DNA of 64,000 nucleotides from Sediminibacterium magnilacihabitans (GCA_002973575.1 PVEQ01000003.1:186001-250000); one strand, 5' to 3'; counted from the first letter of the stretch, positions 17,094-27,177 are shown. Made by a program: numbers and translations. Notes: generated from the letters alone by a model not told the origin.

Positions 17094-18164
17094 TCACCAC
17101 TTAACGCCTTCCTTCATATCATCTGCCGGCGTCAGTATCACCTGCTCGCCTTCCTTGATATCACCGAATATTTCGGCTTCTTTCGTAGTTTCATTACCGG
17201 TTCGGATATCTACTTTCGTAAGCGCACCATTACGTACCACCCAAACATATTTTCTTTCGGTTGAAGTAACCACTGCAGATCTCGGAACAGACAAAGCGGT
17301 TTCATTGCCCTTCGATTCCAGCAATACATCTGCATACATACCCGGGGCCAGCGTGTTGCCATTATTCTGTACATCTGCTTCAATACGCTCAGACCTGAAC
17401 TGGGTATTCATGTTCATCGATTTTCTGCTCAGTACGGCAGCTATCTTTTTGCCGGGCGCTGTGCTGGTTGAAAAGAAAAGTGTGTCTTTTTCGTGAAGCG
17501 ATATGGCGATCTCTTCGGGCACATCTATCTGCAAACGCAAATGATCTACCTGCTTCAGTTCCAGCATCGGCTTGTCTTTCACAGCAGCACTTACCAGGGC
17601 GCCGGGGTGTACATTTCGTTCAGTGATTACGCCATCGAATGGCGCTCTCACCTGTAAATAGTCGATCATGGTTTGCTGCAAACGCCATTCGGCTTTTTGT
17701 GCATTGCATATGGCACTGTCTGCCGACACTTTAGCTGCGGCGGAAGAAAGGTCCAGCGGAGATACCGCACCTGCTGTGCGGGCTGCTTCCTGCAAACGAT
17801 GGTATTTTTCTTTGTCGATGAGCCAGTCAGCCTGTGCCCGCGTATATTTTTCCTTTGCCTGCACCACAGCCTGTTCCAGTTCAGGCGCTTCAAGGGTCAT
17901 CAGTAAAGTGCCTTTGCTAACGGCGCTGCCGATATCCACTTTCACTGTCTGCACATAAGCATTCAGTTTAGGGAATATACTTACCTCCTGATAAGCGCTT
18001 AATTGTGCAGGCAGTTTCACTTCTTTTGCAACACCTGCTTTCTTCACGGTGGCTACCGGATAATGGGCAGGGATGTTCGCAACCTGCTGTTTTTCTTCCG
18101 CACGGTTCGTTGAGCAGGCGGCCAGCACAACACTTGCAGTAATGGATATGAGTATGTATTTCAT
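17094..18164 (-). CDS. RND efflux periplasmic adaptor (membrane fusion protein), lipoprotein
   Basis: 356 residues with lipobox VLAAC (Cys17). HlyD/AcrA layout: a barrel-sandwich half motif around YPVATVKKAGVAKEVKLPAQLSAYQEVSIFPKLNAYVQTVKVDIGS, an alpha-hairpin (residues about 100-160), then RAPFDGVITERNVHPGALVS and a C-terminal membrane-proximal domain. It links the inner-membrane pump to the TolC-like channel. It is the last gene of the operon; its start lies eight bases after the pump gene. Confidence 0.93.
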   Translation of the reverse strand: MKYILISITASVVLAACSTNRAEEKQQVANIPAHYPVATVKKAGVAKEVKLPAQLSAYQEVSIFPKLNAYVQTVKVDIGSAVSKGTLLMTLEAPELEQAVVQAKEKYTRAQADWLIDKEKYHRLQEAARTAGAVSPLDLSSAAAKVSADSAICNAQKAEWRLQQTMIDYLQVRAPFDGVITERNVHPGALVSAAVKDKPMLELKQVDHLRLQIDVPEEIAISLHEKDTLFFSTSTAPGKKIAAVLSRKSMNMNTQFRSERIEADVQNNGNTLAPGMYADVLLESKGNETALSVPRSAVVTSTERKYVWVVRNGALTKVDIRTGNETTKEAEIFGDIKEGEQVILTPADDMKEGVKW

Positions 18165-18172
18165 TTTGTAAA

Positions 18173-21100
18173 TTATTTAGTAGTTGAATCTTCCGGTAAT
18201 AATGAAACGGGTTCAAATGCCGACCGCTGGCGTACCCAGGCGTAAACAAGCGGCACAATGAACAACGCTGCAAAGGTAGAAGCGGCGAGACCACCGATCA
18301 CCGCACGGCCCAGTGGTGCCGATTGATCGCCCGCCTCTCCCAGTCCGCTGGCCATCGGTATCATACCGGCAATCATAGCAAGACTGGTCATGAGAATGGG
18401 TCGCAACCTAACACTTGCCGCCATCACGGCTGCTTTGAACGGGTCTTTATACGTGAGTCGTAATGTTTCGGCATTGGTAACAATCAGGATCGCATTGGCC
18501 ACCGAAACGCCGGTCGACATGATGATACCCATATATGACTGCAGGTTCAGTGTAGAGCCTGTTGCTAATAGCAACAATAAAGCACCCAACAATACAGCCG
18601 GCACGGTAGACAATACTGAAATGGCCAGTCCGAACGATTGATAATTGGCCGCCAGCAATAACAAGATCACTACCACCGCTGCCAGCAAACCTGTTTGCAA
18701 TGAGTCCAATGTTTCTGTTAACAAGGAAGACATCCCTTTGAGTTCCACTACAATGCCTTTGGGTGGTGTTCCTGCCTCTTTGATGATCTTTTGTACTGCA
18801 GCAGTAGCCGTACCCAGGTCTTTCTTATAAATATTGGCACTTACCGTCAGGAATCGCCTGGGTCCTGCCCTATCGTATTCTCCCGGCGCTTCATTAATAG
18901 AAATATCGGCCACATCAGATAAAAGCGGTCTCGCTTTTCCTTTTACCAATGAAATGGATCGCAACTGCTCCATTGAATTCATCAGGTATTCGGGAATCTG
19001 CACCTGCACCTGGTAAGTATAAGCTGCATTCTGATCGAGCCATTGTACTTTCTCGGTGAAACGGCTCGATGAAGTGGCATCTGTAATACTTCTCGCTACT
19101 TCTGTAAGGCTGAGTCCCATTTCCGCCAGCCTCGCCCTGTCGATATTCACCCGGATGGTGGGAAAATGCAAAGGCTGTGCAATCTGCACATCGCGCAGGT
19201 AAGGCAACTCCTTCATCCTGGTAGTCAACTGTGCAGCAACTGTTTTGATCTGGTCGAAATTCTTGCCTGCAACGCGTATCTCAATTGGCGTAGAAGCGCC
19301 TTGCGCCATGATCTTCTCTGTCAGTTCGGCCGGCTCAAAAGACAACCTTACTTCGGGATATGCTTTACCAATATTCTTGCGCAACTCATCCTTCAAATCA
19401 TCTAACCCGGTCTTGTATTCTTCGCTGATATTCACCTGCAAAACCGCTTCGTGTGTACCGCTATTGAAAACATAGAGGTTGCTGGAACCATAACTACTGG
19501 GGATCAATCCAACATAAGCCGAACTAACCGATACATGTCCCTGCACCGTACTATCGATCACATTGAGTATTCCCTTCACCGTTCTTTCTGTTTGTTCCAG
19601 TCGGGTACCATCGGGTTCTTTTATCCGTATCTGCAGCTGCCCGTTGTTGATCTTGGGCAGCAGGTCTTTACCAATGATGTAGAAGCAAATACCCGCTGTG
19701 GTGAAACCCAGCAGCAAATAAAGGCTGACGATCCTTTTACGTGCAGGCATTTTGTTGCGAAGCCAGGAAGCTAATTTCAATTTAATACGCTGAAAGAAAT
19801 CGTTGTGTGCTTCTTGCTTTTCTTCCTCACTGGTATGCACATTGATCTCCCTGACTTCCTCGTTGTCGAGTGCCAGTCCCGCATGAGCATGCGGCTGGCC
19901 CGCATGGTACTGGAACATCTCTTCTTTCAACAACCAGTTGGAAATAACCGGTACCAGTGTCTGTGCTGCAATAAAGGAGACTATCATCGCGAAGCCGATA
20001 GACAGCGAAAGCGGCAGGAACATGGCTTTGGGTACACCCGTCATCACAAAGGAAGGCGCGAAAACGGCGAGAATACACAAGAGGATCAGCAACAATGGAA
20101 ATGATATCTCCTGGCAGGCATCGAGTATCGCCTGTCGTTTGTTCTTACCCATTTCCAGGTGCTGGTGTATATTTTCAATGGTTACCGTGGCCTGGTCAAC
20201 CAGTACGCCGATGGCCAGCGCTAGTCCGCTCAGCGTCATGATGTTCACTGTTTGTCCAAACAAGTGCAGACAAAGTACGCTACTCAATACCGATACCGGA
20301 ATGGTAATGATTACCACGATACTGCTGCGCCAGTCCCGCAGGAACAACAGTACCATTAACCCGGTGAGAATAGCACCCAGCACACCTTCCGTCATGAGGC
20401 TTTTTACCGCGTTGATCACAAAGACCGACTGATCGAACTCGTAACTCACCCTTACATCATCGGGTAAGAGGTTCTGCATTTCGGGCAGTTTTGATTTCAG
20501 GTCCTGCACCACGCCCCAGGTAGAAGCGTCGGCTGTTTTTACTACCGGCAGGTAAACAGAACGTTTACCATTGATCAGCGCATAGTCAACCGTTACGTCC
20601 ATCGCATCGGCTACTGTAGCAATATCATGTATGGCCACTGTTGCCGATCCATTGGTAACAATGGGTATGTCTTCAAACTCCTGCACTTTTTCTTCGAGAG
20701 AATTCACGGTGGTTACATACATCAGGCTGTCTACCCGCAGGTTGCCCGATGGCGTCATGGCGTTGTTCCTGGATATCGCTTCCACCACCTGGTCGGGCGA
20801 GAGATTAAATCGCCTGAGTTTTTCCGGGTCTACACTTACTACCACTGAACGAGCGTTGGCGCCGAAGGGCGGCGGAGCCGATAAACCGGCCACCGCAGCA
20901 AAACTGGGTCGTATACGGGTAGCCGCGAGGTCGTAAATTTCTTTCAGCGATTTTGTTTTACTGCTGAATACCAACTGGCCTACCGGCAAAGAGGAAGCGT
21001 CGAAGCGAACCACCTGTGGCGGCAAAGCACCTGGGGGAAAGAACTTCGACGCCCGGTTCACTTGCAATGCTACCTGTGCCGATGCTTCGGCCATATCGGT

Positions 21101-21388
21101 AGATTCGTAGAAAGAGAGTTTGATAAGGGTAAGTCCCTGTATGTTCTTGCTCTCAATAGTTTTAATACCGTTCACGTATAGAAACTGATCCTGCATACGG
21201 GTGGAAAAGAATCCTTCCATTTGCTGTGGCGACATACCGCCATAAGATTCGATCACATAGATCGTGGGCAGGTTCAGCTTGGGAAATATATCGATCGGTA
21301 TTTTTCTGACAGCCAGCACGGCTGCCAGCAGTAGACCTATGAACAGTATCAGCACTGTAATGGGTCTTTTTAATGCTGCTCTTACCAT
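18173..21388 (-). CDS. RND efflux pump, inner-membrane permease (AcrB/CzcA superfamily)
   Basis: 1071 residues, normal for the family. TM1 at the N-terminus (RPITVLILFIGLLLAAVLAVRKIPIDIFP) is followed by a large periplasmic domain, the TM2-6 block containing GLALAIGVLVDQATVTIENI (with the conserved Asp), a cytoplasmic linker rich in Glu/His, and a repeat of the whole arrangement ending in the PILMTSLAMIAGMIPMA motif. It uses proton antiport to extrude drugs, metals or lipids; the substrate is not evident. Adaptor and TolC-like genes flank it within two to eight bases. Confidence 0.95.
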   Translation of the reverse strand: MVRAALKRPITVLILFIGLLLAAVLAVRKIPIDIFPKLNLPTIYVIESYGGMSPQQMEGFFSTRMQDQFLYVNGIKTIESKNIQGLTLIKLSFYESTDMAEASAQVALQVNRASKFFPPGALPPQVVRFDASSLPVGQLVFSSKTKSLKEIYDLAATRIRPSFAAVAGLSAPPPFGANARSVVVSVDPEKLRRFNLSPDQVVEAISRNNAMTPSGNLRVDSLMYVTTVNSLEEKVQEFEDIPIVTNGSATVAIHDIATVADAMDVTVDYALINGKRSVYLPVVKTADASTWGVVQDLKSKLPEMQNLLPDDVRVSYEFDQSVFVINAVKSLMTEGVLGAILTGLMVLLFLRDWRSSIVVIITIPVSVLSSVLCLHLFGQTVNIMTLSGLALAIGVLVDQATVTIENIHQHLEMGKNKRQAILDACQEISFPLLLILLCILAVFAPSFVMTGVPKAMFLPLSLSIGFAMIVSFIAAQTLVPVISNWLLKEEMFQYHAGQPHAHAGLALDNEEVREINVHTSEEEKQEAHNDFFQRIKLKLASWLRNKMPARKRIVSLYLLLGFTTAGICFYIIGKDLLPKINNGQLQIRIKEPDGTRLEQTERTVKGILNVIDSTVQGHVSVSSAYVGLIPSSYGSSNLYVFNSGTHEAVLQVNISEEYKTGLDDLKDELRKNIGKAYPEVRLSFEPAELTEKIMAQGASTPIEIRVAGKNFDQIKTVAAQLTTRMKELPYLRDVQIAQPLHFPTIRVNIDRARLAEMGLSLTEVARSITDATSSSRFTEKVQWLDQNAAYTYQVQVQIPEYLMNSMEQLRSISLVKGKARPLLSDVADISINEAPGEYDRAGPRRFLTVSANIYKKDLGTATAAVQKIIKEAGTPPKGIVVELKGMSSLLTETLDSLQTGLLAAVVVILLLLAANYQSFGLAISVLSTVPAVLLGALLLLLATGSTLNLQSYMGIIMSTGVSVANAILIVTNAETLRLTYKDPFKAAVMAASVRLRPILMTSLAMIAGMIPMASGLGEAGDQSAPLGRAVIGGLAASTFAALFIVPLVYAWVRQRSAFEPVSLLPEDSTTK

Positions 21389-21390
21389 GC

Positions 21391-22776
21391 TTATTGAATT
21401 GTTTGGATGAATGAATGAAGAGAACCTGTTGCCGCTGCCTTATCCAACCTGGAAAGGAACCAGTCGCTCAGTGTGGTTGCATGATCCGTTTGTGAACGAT
21501 ACAATACATAAGAGGCGTTGGTAAGATCTATCAGCGAAATCATACCGGCCCTGTATTGGGCCAGTTTTTGCTGGTAAGTGGCTTCGGCCGATTGCAACTG
21601 AACCGGTATCTGTTCCAGGTTCAGCGATGTTGTTTGTAAAGCGAGGTCAGCCTGTCTTGCCTGGCTGTGCAATTGGGCGATGGCCAGGTTGGTTTCCTGT
21701 GCACTGGCTTCTGACTGAAAGCGGTTGATAGCGAGCTTATCGTGTTTGGATGTACTGTTGAACAGGTTATACGTAAAGCCCACTCCCAACATGTAATTGA
21801 AACGCTGGTAAGCGAATCCGTCTGACAGTGCTTTATACTGGTCGTTGTATTCAATACTCGATGCACGCCCCCAGGCTCCTGCAGCCAGTAATATCCTAGG
21901 CTGGTAAGACTTGCTGATGAGCTTACCTTCTGCATCCACCGCTTCTTTTTTGCGGAGATAATATTGGATCAACGGGTTACCCGAGGTGTCATTGTTGGCC
22001 AAGGTATCCAACATCATTTTGTTGGGCAGTTCTTCTGCCGTGAAATCGATGCCGATCGTTTTGCCCGGTATACCCGTGAGATATCCCAATTGTTCTTTCA
22101 ACTGGTTGAGCCGGCCCAGCGTCTGGTTGTAATTGATCTTTGTTCTGGCCAGTTCTGCTTTGGCAAGAGAAGAATCAGCCCCGGGCTTGATACCGCTCAA
22201 AGCCAGCGCTTGTATTACTCTGAAAATATTTTCATACCTGTCTATGTTCTGCTGATCGGCTTTGAGTTGATACTGGTCCTTACCAATGATCAGGTACAAT
22301 CTGGCTACTTCATGTTGTACAATATAAGCGTCGCGATCAAGATCAGATTGTTTCAACGCCAGGTCTGATTTTGCCCGGTTGATCCTTGCCTGACGAAGTC
22401 CGAAATCAACCAGGTCATACTCTCCATATAATACAGCCATGTTACCACTGGCAGCCTGGTAATTACCGTCTTTCCTGATACCTCCCGAAGTGGAAGGTAT
22501 GCCACCCAGTGGCAAGTAGCTTCCTGCCAGCGAATTATCGGAGCTCAGATTCAGTTGTTCGCTCAACCGTATCTGGGGCAGCGAACTGTGCTGTGCTTCT
22601 GTGATCCCGGCCATACTGCTGTTGACCAATGCCTTCTTTTGTAAGATCAGGGGCAGGTTCGCAGTAGCGCTGTCGATCAGTTGTTGTAATGTATAATGTT
22701 GTTGTGCTTGTGGCGTGTGAAAAAACAAGAGTGTTATGCACAGCATAAAACCCTTTCTGCTATAGAAAGAACCCAT
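21391..22776 (-). CDS. TolC-family outer-membrane efflux protein
   Basis: 461 residues with a signal peptide (cleavage near HTPQAQ) followed by YTLQQLIDSATANLPLILQKKALVNSS, the usual OEP start. Long coiled-coil helices in two repeats (for example SDLALKQSDLDRDAYIVQHEVARLYLIIGK and SQARQADLALQTTSLNLEQIPVQLQSAEATYQQKLA read as helix) fit the TolC tunnel. Two bases separate it from the pump gene, so pump assembly is co-expressed. Confidence 0.93.
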   Translation of the reverse strand: MGSFYSRKGFMLCITLLFFHTPQAQQHYTLQQLIDSATANLPLILQKKALVNSSMAGITEAQHSSLPQIRLSEQLNLSSDNSLAGSYLPLGGIPSTSGGIRKDGNYQAASGNMAVLYGEYDLVDFGLRQARINRAKSDLALKQSDLDRDAYIVQHEVARLYLIIGKDQYQLKADQQNIDRYENIFRVIQALALSGIKPGADSSLAKAELARTKINYNQTLGRLNQLKEQLGYLTGIPGKTIGIDFTAEELPNKMMLDTLANNDTSGNPLIQYYLRKKEAVDAEGKLISKSYQPRILLAAGAWGRASSIEYNDQYKALSDGFAYQRFNYMLGVGFTYNLFNSTSKHDKLAINRFQSEASAQETNLAIAQLHSQARQADLALQTTSLNLEQIPVQLQSAEATYQQKLAQYRAGMISLIDLTNASYVLYRSQTDHATTLSDWFLSRLDKAAATGSLHSFIQTIQ

Positions 22777-22817
22777 AAAAACTATTTAGATGAAAAAAGG
22801 GAATGATTGCAATGGAA

Positions 22818-23201
22818 TCAGGCCATTGCAGGTGGGCCCCGGTGCTGTGGTAAGTGCACCAGTTTAAAATCATAAGCCGGCGCCTGGTATCCGGTATGTA
22901 CACTTGTGATGTAATGTATAACAGGCAGTTCAGCCGTTACAAAGGGAGTAACAATGATGTCCTGCGGCTGGAATCTTTTGTTCAGCCTGGGTTTGTGATC
23001 ACCGGCTTTTTTAGGCGTTGTACTGGTATAATGACGGGAAGCTTTGTCAGTGTCTGCTGTATGCCCTTTTTTGAATAAAGAAAAGGAGCTGGAAATAAGA
23101 TCGAAATTATAGGTATTCTCTACCCAAAAAAAAGCACAGTATACCACCATCACTGGCAGGTAAGTCAGAAGTCTCATCAATGGCTTACGTATGTGCGTCA
23201 T
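22818..23201 (-). CDS. Small membrane-anchored Pro/His-rich protein at head of the RND operon
   Basis: 127 residues from the ATG at 23201; an upstream in-frame start at 23273 would overlap the promoter. One transmembrane helix (LMRLLTYLPVMVVYCAFFWVE) is followed by a basic, periplasmic-looking tail that ends HLPQHRGPPAMA. No family is recognised. It precedes the TolC-like gene by 41 bases and shares its promoter (23235-23242), so it is probably an accessory or sensor part of the efflux operon. Confidence 0.65.
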   Translation of the reverse strand: MTHIRKPLMRLLTYLPVMVVYCAFFWVENTYNFDLISSSFSLFKKGHTADTDKASRHYTSTTPKKAGDHKPRLNKRFQPQDIIVTPFVTAELPVIHYITSVHTGYQAPAYDFKLVHLPQHRGPPAMA

Positions 23202-23234
23202 TAGTTTTAAAACTGTGCGGCAGCTTAGGGAGGA

Positions 23235-23242
23235 CAAAGGTA
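23235..23242 (-). promoter_or_regulatory. Minus-7 promoter box of the RND efflux operon
   Basis: On the minus strand this reads TACCTTTG, an exact TAnnTTTG match, 33 bases before the ATG at 23201. No palindromic operator is evident next to it. Confidence 0.45.
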
Positions 23243-23335
23243 AAGAAAGAATGCGAACCTGGCTGATTTTCACATAGTGTTAGTAAACAATTCAGGTATT
23301 CCTGCATCCTATTGGTAAATTCAGTAACCAAATGA

Positions 23336-24058
23336 ATGGATATGAAAACCTTATCACAAACCTGGTTTGCCGATGGGTACATCGATTTTGAGCTGAAAAA
23401 ATACACGCTGCTGGCTTATTTACAGGAGATCAACAGTTATTTCAACCAGAACAAGCTCTATCCGCAACTGGCCGACCTCATCTTCCACTATAACAACCTG
23501 GTGGCTTTCCGGGAAAACAAGAAATACCTGCAGGAGCAGTTTCCCAAGAAGCTGACCGGCATCCAGATCGAAAAATTACAGCTACTGTATGAATCGCTGG
23601 TACAGGACGATGAATTGATGCAGGAACTGGAAGAAATTATCAATTATGCTTCTTCCAACATGAAACGTACCATTACCAGCGCCACACAGATTTATGAATT
23701 TGTAGAAAGCACCCTTACCATCGAGCCCATCGGTATTATGCCGATGGATCATACAGAAGGATATTTCATGCTTTGTGAAGGAGCTTGTAAGAATACCTGG
23801 GTGTACCAGTACCGGCTCAGTATTTTTGAAAAACATGATGAGAAATACCGCAGCATCAAGACCGAGTTCGTAGATGTATGGCAGCGGAACTTCGTCAACT
23901 CTTACCAAAGTATCAAAGCACAACTGATCAAGAACAGATCGGACTTCCCCAACCCTGCTGTGTACTCGGTAGAAACTGCGCTCACCATTCCAATGGAAGA
24001 GACATTGTTGCCCATAGCGAAGAGAAGCTTGGTGAAGTTTATTTCGCTCGAAGAGTAG
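23336..24058 (+). CDS. Conserved-looking cytosolic protein of unknown function
   Basis: 240 residues, no signal peptide or membrane helix. A largely helical first half (QEINSYFNQNKLYPQLADLIFHYNNLVAFRENK..) leads to the segment MPMDHTEGYFMLCEGACKNTWVYQYRLSIFE. The family is unknown to me; Bacteroidota genomes often carry such single genes. An ATG six bases downstream (23342) is an equally good start. It is divergent from the RND operon and convergent with the S9 peptidase, with palindromic element B filling the gap after its stop. Confidence 0.75.
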   Translation: MDMKTLSQTWFADGYIDFELKKYTLLAYLQEINSYFNQNKLYPQLADLIFHYNNLVAFRENKKYLQEQFPKKLTGIQIEKLQLLYESLVQDDELMQELEEIINYASSNMKRTITSATQIYEFVESTLTIEPIGIMPMDHTEGYFMLCEGACKNTWVYQYRLSIFEKHDEKYRSIKTEFVDVWQRNFVNSYQSIKAQLIKNRSDFPNPAVYSVETALTIPMEETLLPIAKRSLVKFISLEE

Positions 24059-24112
24059 TTGTTAGATGTTAGTTGTCAGAAAGAAATTCATCTGACAACT
24101 AACATCTAACAA
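24059..24112. repeat. Palindromic element B (perfect 22-bp inverted repeat)
   Basis: Arms at 24059-24080 and 24091-24112 are perfectly complementary over 22 bases around a 10-base loop (AAGAAATTCA). The core reads TTAGATGTTAGTTGTCAG. It starts directly after the TAG stop of the upstream gene and ends four bases before the stop of the convergent peptidase gene. It lacks a U-run and has low GC, so it is not a classical intrinsic terminator. Confidence 0.92.
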
Positions 24113-24116
24113 TTAT

Positions 24117-27041
24117 TCAATATCCTAGTCCCCAATCCCTACCCTTAATCACTGCAGGAACACCTTCGCTGATCCACTTAGCAGGTTTTTCTCCTTTGAG
24201 GAGATAATCGAAAAATTGCTGTTCGCGTACCTGTATGTCTTTGCGGTTCTTTCTTTCTATGAGGTTATGGGCTTCATTGTTGTAATTCAGCATCCACACT
24301 TTCTTACCTAAACGTCGCATGCCGGTGTACATTTCAATGCCTTGATACCAAGGTACAGCATCATCAGCATCATTGGCCATGATCACCAGTGGTGTGGTTA
24401 CTTTGGGCAAAGAGAACAGCGCTGAATTCTGTAAATAGCGTTCGGGCTTCTCCCATAAAGTAGCGCCGATACGACTCTGTGTTTTTTCATACTGGAACTG
24501 CCTGTTGAGTCCTGTTCCCCAGCGAATGCCACCATAAGCACTGGTCATATTGGCTACCGGTGCACCGGCCCAGGCGGCTGCGTATAAATTGGTTTTGGTA
24601 ATCAGGTACACAATCTGGTATCCGCCCCAGCTTTGTCCCTGTAAGCCGATGCGCGTGCTGTCAACAAATCCCTGTTTTACCACAGCCCTTGTTCCGCTTA
24701 CTATATAATCGTAAGCGCTTTGCCCGGGATACCCTGTTTTGTACCAGATATCGGGTACGAATACAATATAACCGCGGCTGACAAAGAATGAAATGTTCAA
24801 CCGTGAAGGCGTAGGCGCCGGTGCAATATAATTGTTCAGTGTGTTGTTATTCCGCTCATAGAAATATACGATCATGGGATATTTCTTGTGCGAATCGAAC
24901 CCTTCGGGTTTATACAACACACCTTCCGTTTCTTTTCCTGTATAAGCTTTCCATTTGAACAACTCGGCTGTTCCCCAGTTATAGTCTGCCTGTTGACGGT
25001 TGATATTGGATAACCTGCTCGCAGTGGTTACCTGCAAAGGTTGCACATAAAGGTTCGGCGATTCGGTGTATGATTCTTTGGTGTAACTGATCACCCCTGC
25101 ATTTTTTGCTTTCTGGATAACCAGGCCCAGGCTCTTCGGCTCCTTGAACAGCACTGTTGTTTCCTGCTGTTTAGCCAAATTGAGCAGGGCAATGCCGCTG
25201 CCTTTATCTTTTTCATCATAAAGGCGCAGCAGCAGTTGTTGAGAATCTTTGATGATGCGTTCGTCGGGATCCGTATTCACATAACGTAACTGTATTTTAT
25301 CTTTCCGGCCATTGGTCAGGCGAATCGATTTTTCTTTTCCTTCAGCGTCTACTTTCCAGATATCATATCGATCATACACCAACACATACTGGTCGTTCTC
25401 CATCCATTTCACCACACCATAGGCATTGGGATCGTCGGGCACATCATTGTCTTCGTCGTATAATTTGGAAGTGATATCGGCAGCAACAGGATGGAGTTGT
25501 CCGCTTACAGCACTATACACATAATAATGCTGTTTGCGCTCATCGAAGAACAGCAGGTATTTACCGGAATAGGAAGGATACAATGCCGTTCCTTTCAGGT
25601 CTTTCCTGATCAGCGTAACTACACCACTCTCAGGGTTGATGCGGTATACATCGTTCAAACTAAAGCCCTGCCATTGCGTGGCGATGCGTTTCCCATCATC
25701 TGCTGTTCCGTAAAACCATTGGCCATCTCCCTCTCCTGTTGACACTACCTGGCGCATTTTATCCGTAGCCAGTTGTATTACTTCATTATTCACCAGATCA
25801 GCCCTTGCGAGGTAATTGTGCTTCAGTTCATTGTCGAGGTTTTTCAATTGCACCGGCTGGATATAATCATCTTTATAATGCCATATATCTACGTTCACCC
25901 TTTCAAACTCAGGCAGGCTGGTATCTTTTGCAGGCAATATGGGAGCAGTTCCAAAGAAAAGTCTTGCTCCGTTTTTGCTGAAACTGATATTGCTGTTCTC
26001 ACTCACCGTCCAGTTGGCGGGAATGCCTTTTGTTTTCCTGTCTGCCACAACTACTGCACTATCGGCGCCGGTTTTGTAATAATATAACCGGTAAAATTTC
26101 TGCAGGGCTTTACTACTGCTGTCACGCTCCGCTACAAATGCAAGTTGATTGCCTGCTTCATCGAATTGATATCCTTTGGCATCATTGAAACCAACAAGAA
26201 TGGTATGATGCGTGCGTTGATCGAGGTTGAAATATATAACGGATGCTTTCTGTGAAGGATCATTGTTTTTCCGGGTGGTTTCCAACACCAGCGCATTGCC
26301 TTTCCTGTTAAAAAAATATTCACTCACCTGGTGGAATGTACGTGTTTCCCCGGTAGCCAGGTTGGTAAGGACCAGGTCGGTGCCCTCTTCAATGGGTTCG
26401 TCTGGCGTTTTAGTTGTTGTGTTACGCGAAGCTTTTACCTGTAACTCACCCATGCCTTTTTCTTTGGCTGCATTGGCTTTGTTGCGCAGGCTATCTGCTG
26501 CATGTGCAAGACTGTCGGCCATGGTCAGCAGGTTGTTGATACGAGTCAATGAATCGACTGGTAACAGTCTGTTCGTTTCCGGCAATGCTTTTTCCAGCAA
26601 GTAGGCCAGCCAGGTCCCTGTTTCATCTGGCATTTTGAAACTCTTCACCCCGGCCATTTTCGTAACACGGCCGGTAACCAGGTCTATCATGCCAAGGCTA
26701 TCCTTAGGCATGTCTTCTGGCTTCTTCTTTTTAATGCGCGCGTCGCGGGTGTCTTTGAATGGAGGTTTAATGCGACAGATCACAAAGCGATTATCGTTCG
26801 AAACAACTGCACTGTATCCCCGGGCTATTTCCTGCTTATAAGAACCATTCACAGCCTGGATCACCAGCACGCCATCACCTTCCTGCGGGTTGATGGTATA
26901 AGCTACATACTTTCCATCGTTACTAATGGTTCTTTCGGTGATGGATTGCCATTGGTCATACACAGAATGATCCAATGGCTTTTTCTGTGCATAAACGGTT
27001 ACAGCACAAAGACAGACAATAGCCGGCAGTAGTTTTTTCAT
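24117..27041 (-). CDS. Prolyl-oligopeptidase family (S9) serine peptidase
   Basis: 974 residues with a signal peptide (cleavage near TVYAQ). A long beta-propeller-like N-terminal region is followed by a C-terminal alpha/beta-hydrolase domain. The nucleophile elbow is GQSWGGYQ with Ser804; the Asp is in NDADDAVPWYQG and the His in YNNEAHNL near the C-terminus, giving a full triad. It is similar to secreted dipeptidyl/acylaminoacyl peptidases of Bacteroidota and probably releases dipeptides in the periplasm. It stands as a single gene. Confidence 0.93.
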   Translation of the reverse strand: MKKLLPAIVCLCAVTVYAQKKPLDHSVYDQWQSITERTISNDGKYVAYTINPQEGDGVLVIQAVNGSYKQEIARGYSAVVSNDNRFVICRIKPPFKDTRDARIKKKKPEDMPKDSLGMIDLVTGRVTKMAGVKSFKMPDETGTWLAYLLEKALPETNRLLPVDSLTRINNLLTMADSLAHAADSLRNKANAAKEKGMGELQVKASRNTTTKTPDEPIEEGTDLVLTNLATGETRTFHQVSEYFFNRKGNALVLETTRKNNDPSQKASVIYFNLDQRTHHTILVGFNDAKGYQFDEAGNQLAFVAERDSSSKALQKFYRLYYYKTGADSAVVVADRKTKGIPANWTVSENSNISFSKNGARLFFGTAPILPAKDTSLPEFERVNVDIWHYKDDYIQPVQLKNLDNELKHNYLARADLVNNEVIQLATDKMRQVVSTGEGDGQWFYGTADDGKRIATQWQGFSLNDVYRINPESGVVTLIRKDLKGTALYPSYSGKYLLFFDERKQHYYVYSAVSGQLHPVAADITSKLYDEDNDVPDDPNAYGVVKWMENDQYVLVYDRYDIWKVDAEGKEKSIRLTNGRKDKIQLRYVNTDPDERIIKDSQQLLLRLYDEKDKGSGIALLNLAKQQETTVLFKEPKSLGLVIQKAKNAGVISYTKESYTESPNLYVQPLQVTTASRLSNINRQQADYNWGTAELFKWKAYTGKETEGVLYKPEGFDSHKKYPMIVYFYERNNNTLNNYIAPAPTPSRLNISFFVSRGYIVFVPDIWYKTGYPGQSAYDYIVSGTRAVVKQGFVDSTRIGLQGQSWGGYQIVYLITKTNLYAAAWAGAPVANMTSAYGGIRWGTGLNRQFQYEKTQSRIGATLWEKPERYLQNSALFSLPKVTTPLVIMANDADDAVPWYQGIEMYTGMRRLGKKVWMLNYNNEAHNLIERKNRKDIQVREQQFFDYLLKGEKPAKWISEGVPAVIKGRDWGLGY

Positions 27042-27125
27042 CTAGTCGAGGTTTGAAAGCGTCCGAAGATACTCAAACAATCTGCCCCCCAACTTTATGC
27101 ACTTTGGAAATGTGATGAGTGGGTG

Positions 27126-27164
27126 AATGCAAAGAACATCCCTGCGGGGGATGCTCTTTGCATT
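27126..27164. terminator. Strong hairpin downstream of icd
   Basis: Arms 27126-27142 and 27148-27164 pair over 17 positions with one A/C mismatch around a five-base loop. It lies 13 bases beyond the icd stop. A short T run follows only on the plus side (CATTTTA); on the minus side the tail is not T-rich, so termination may be weak, or the hairpin may protect the icd 3' end. Confidence 0.65.
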
Positions 27165-27177
27165 TTATCCGAAAATT

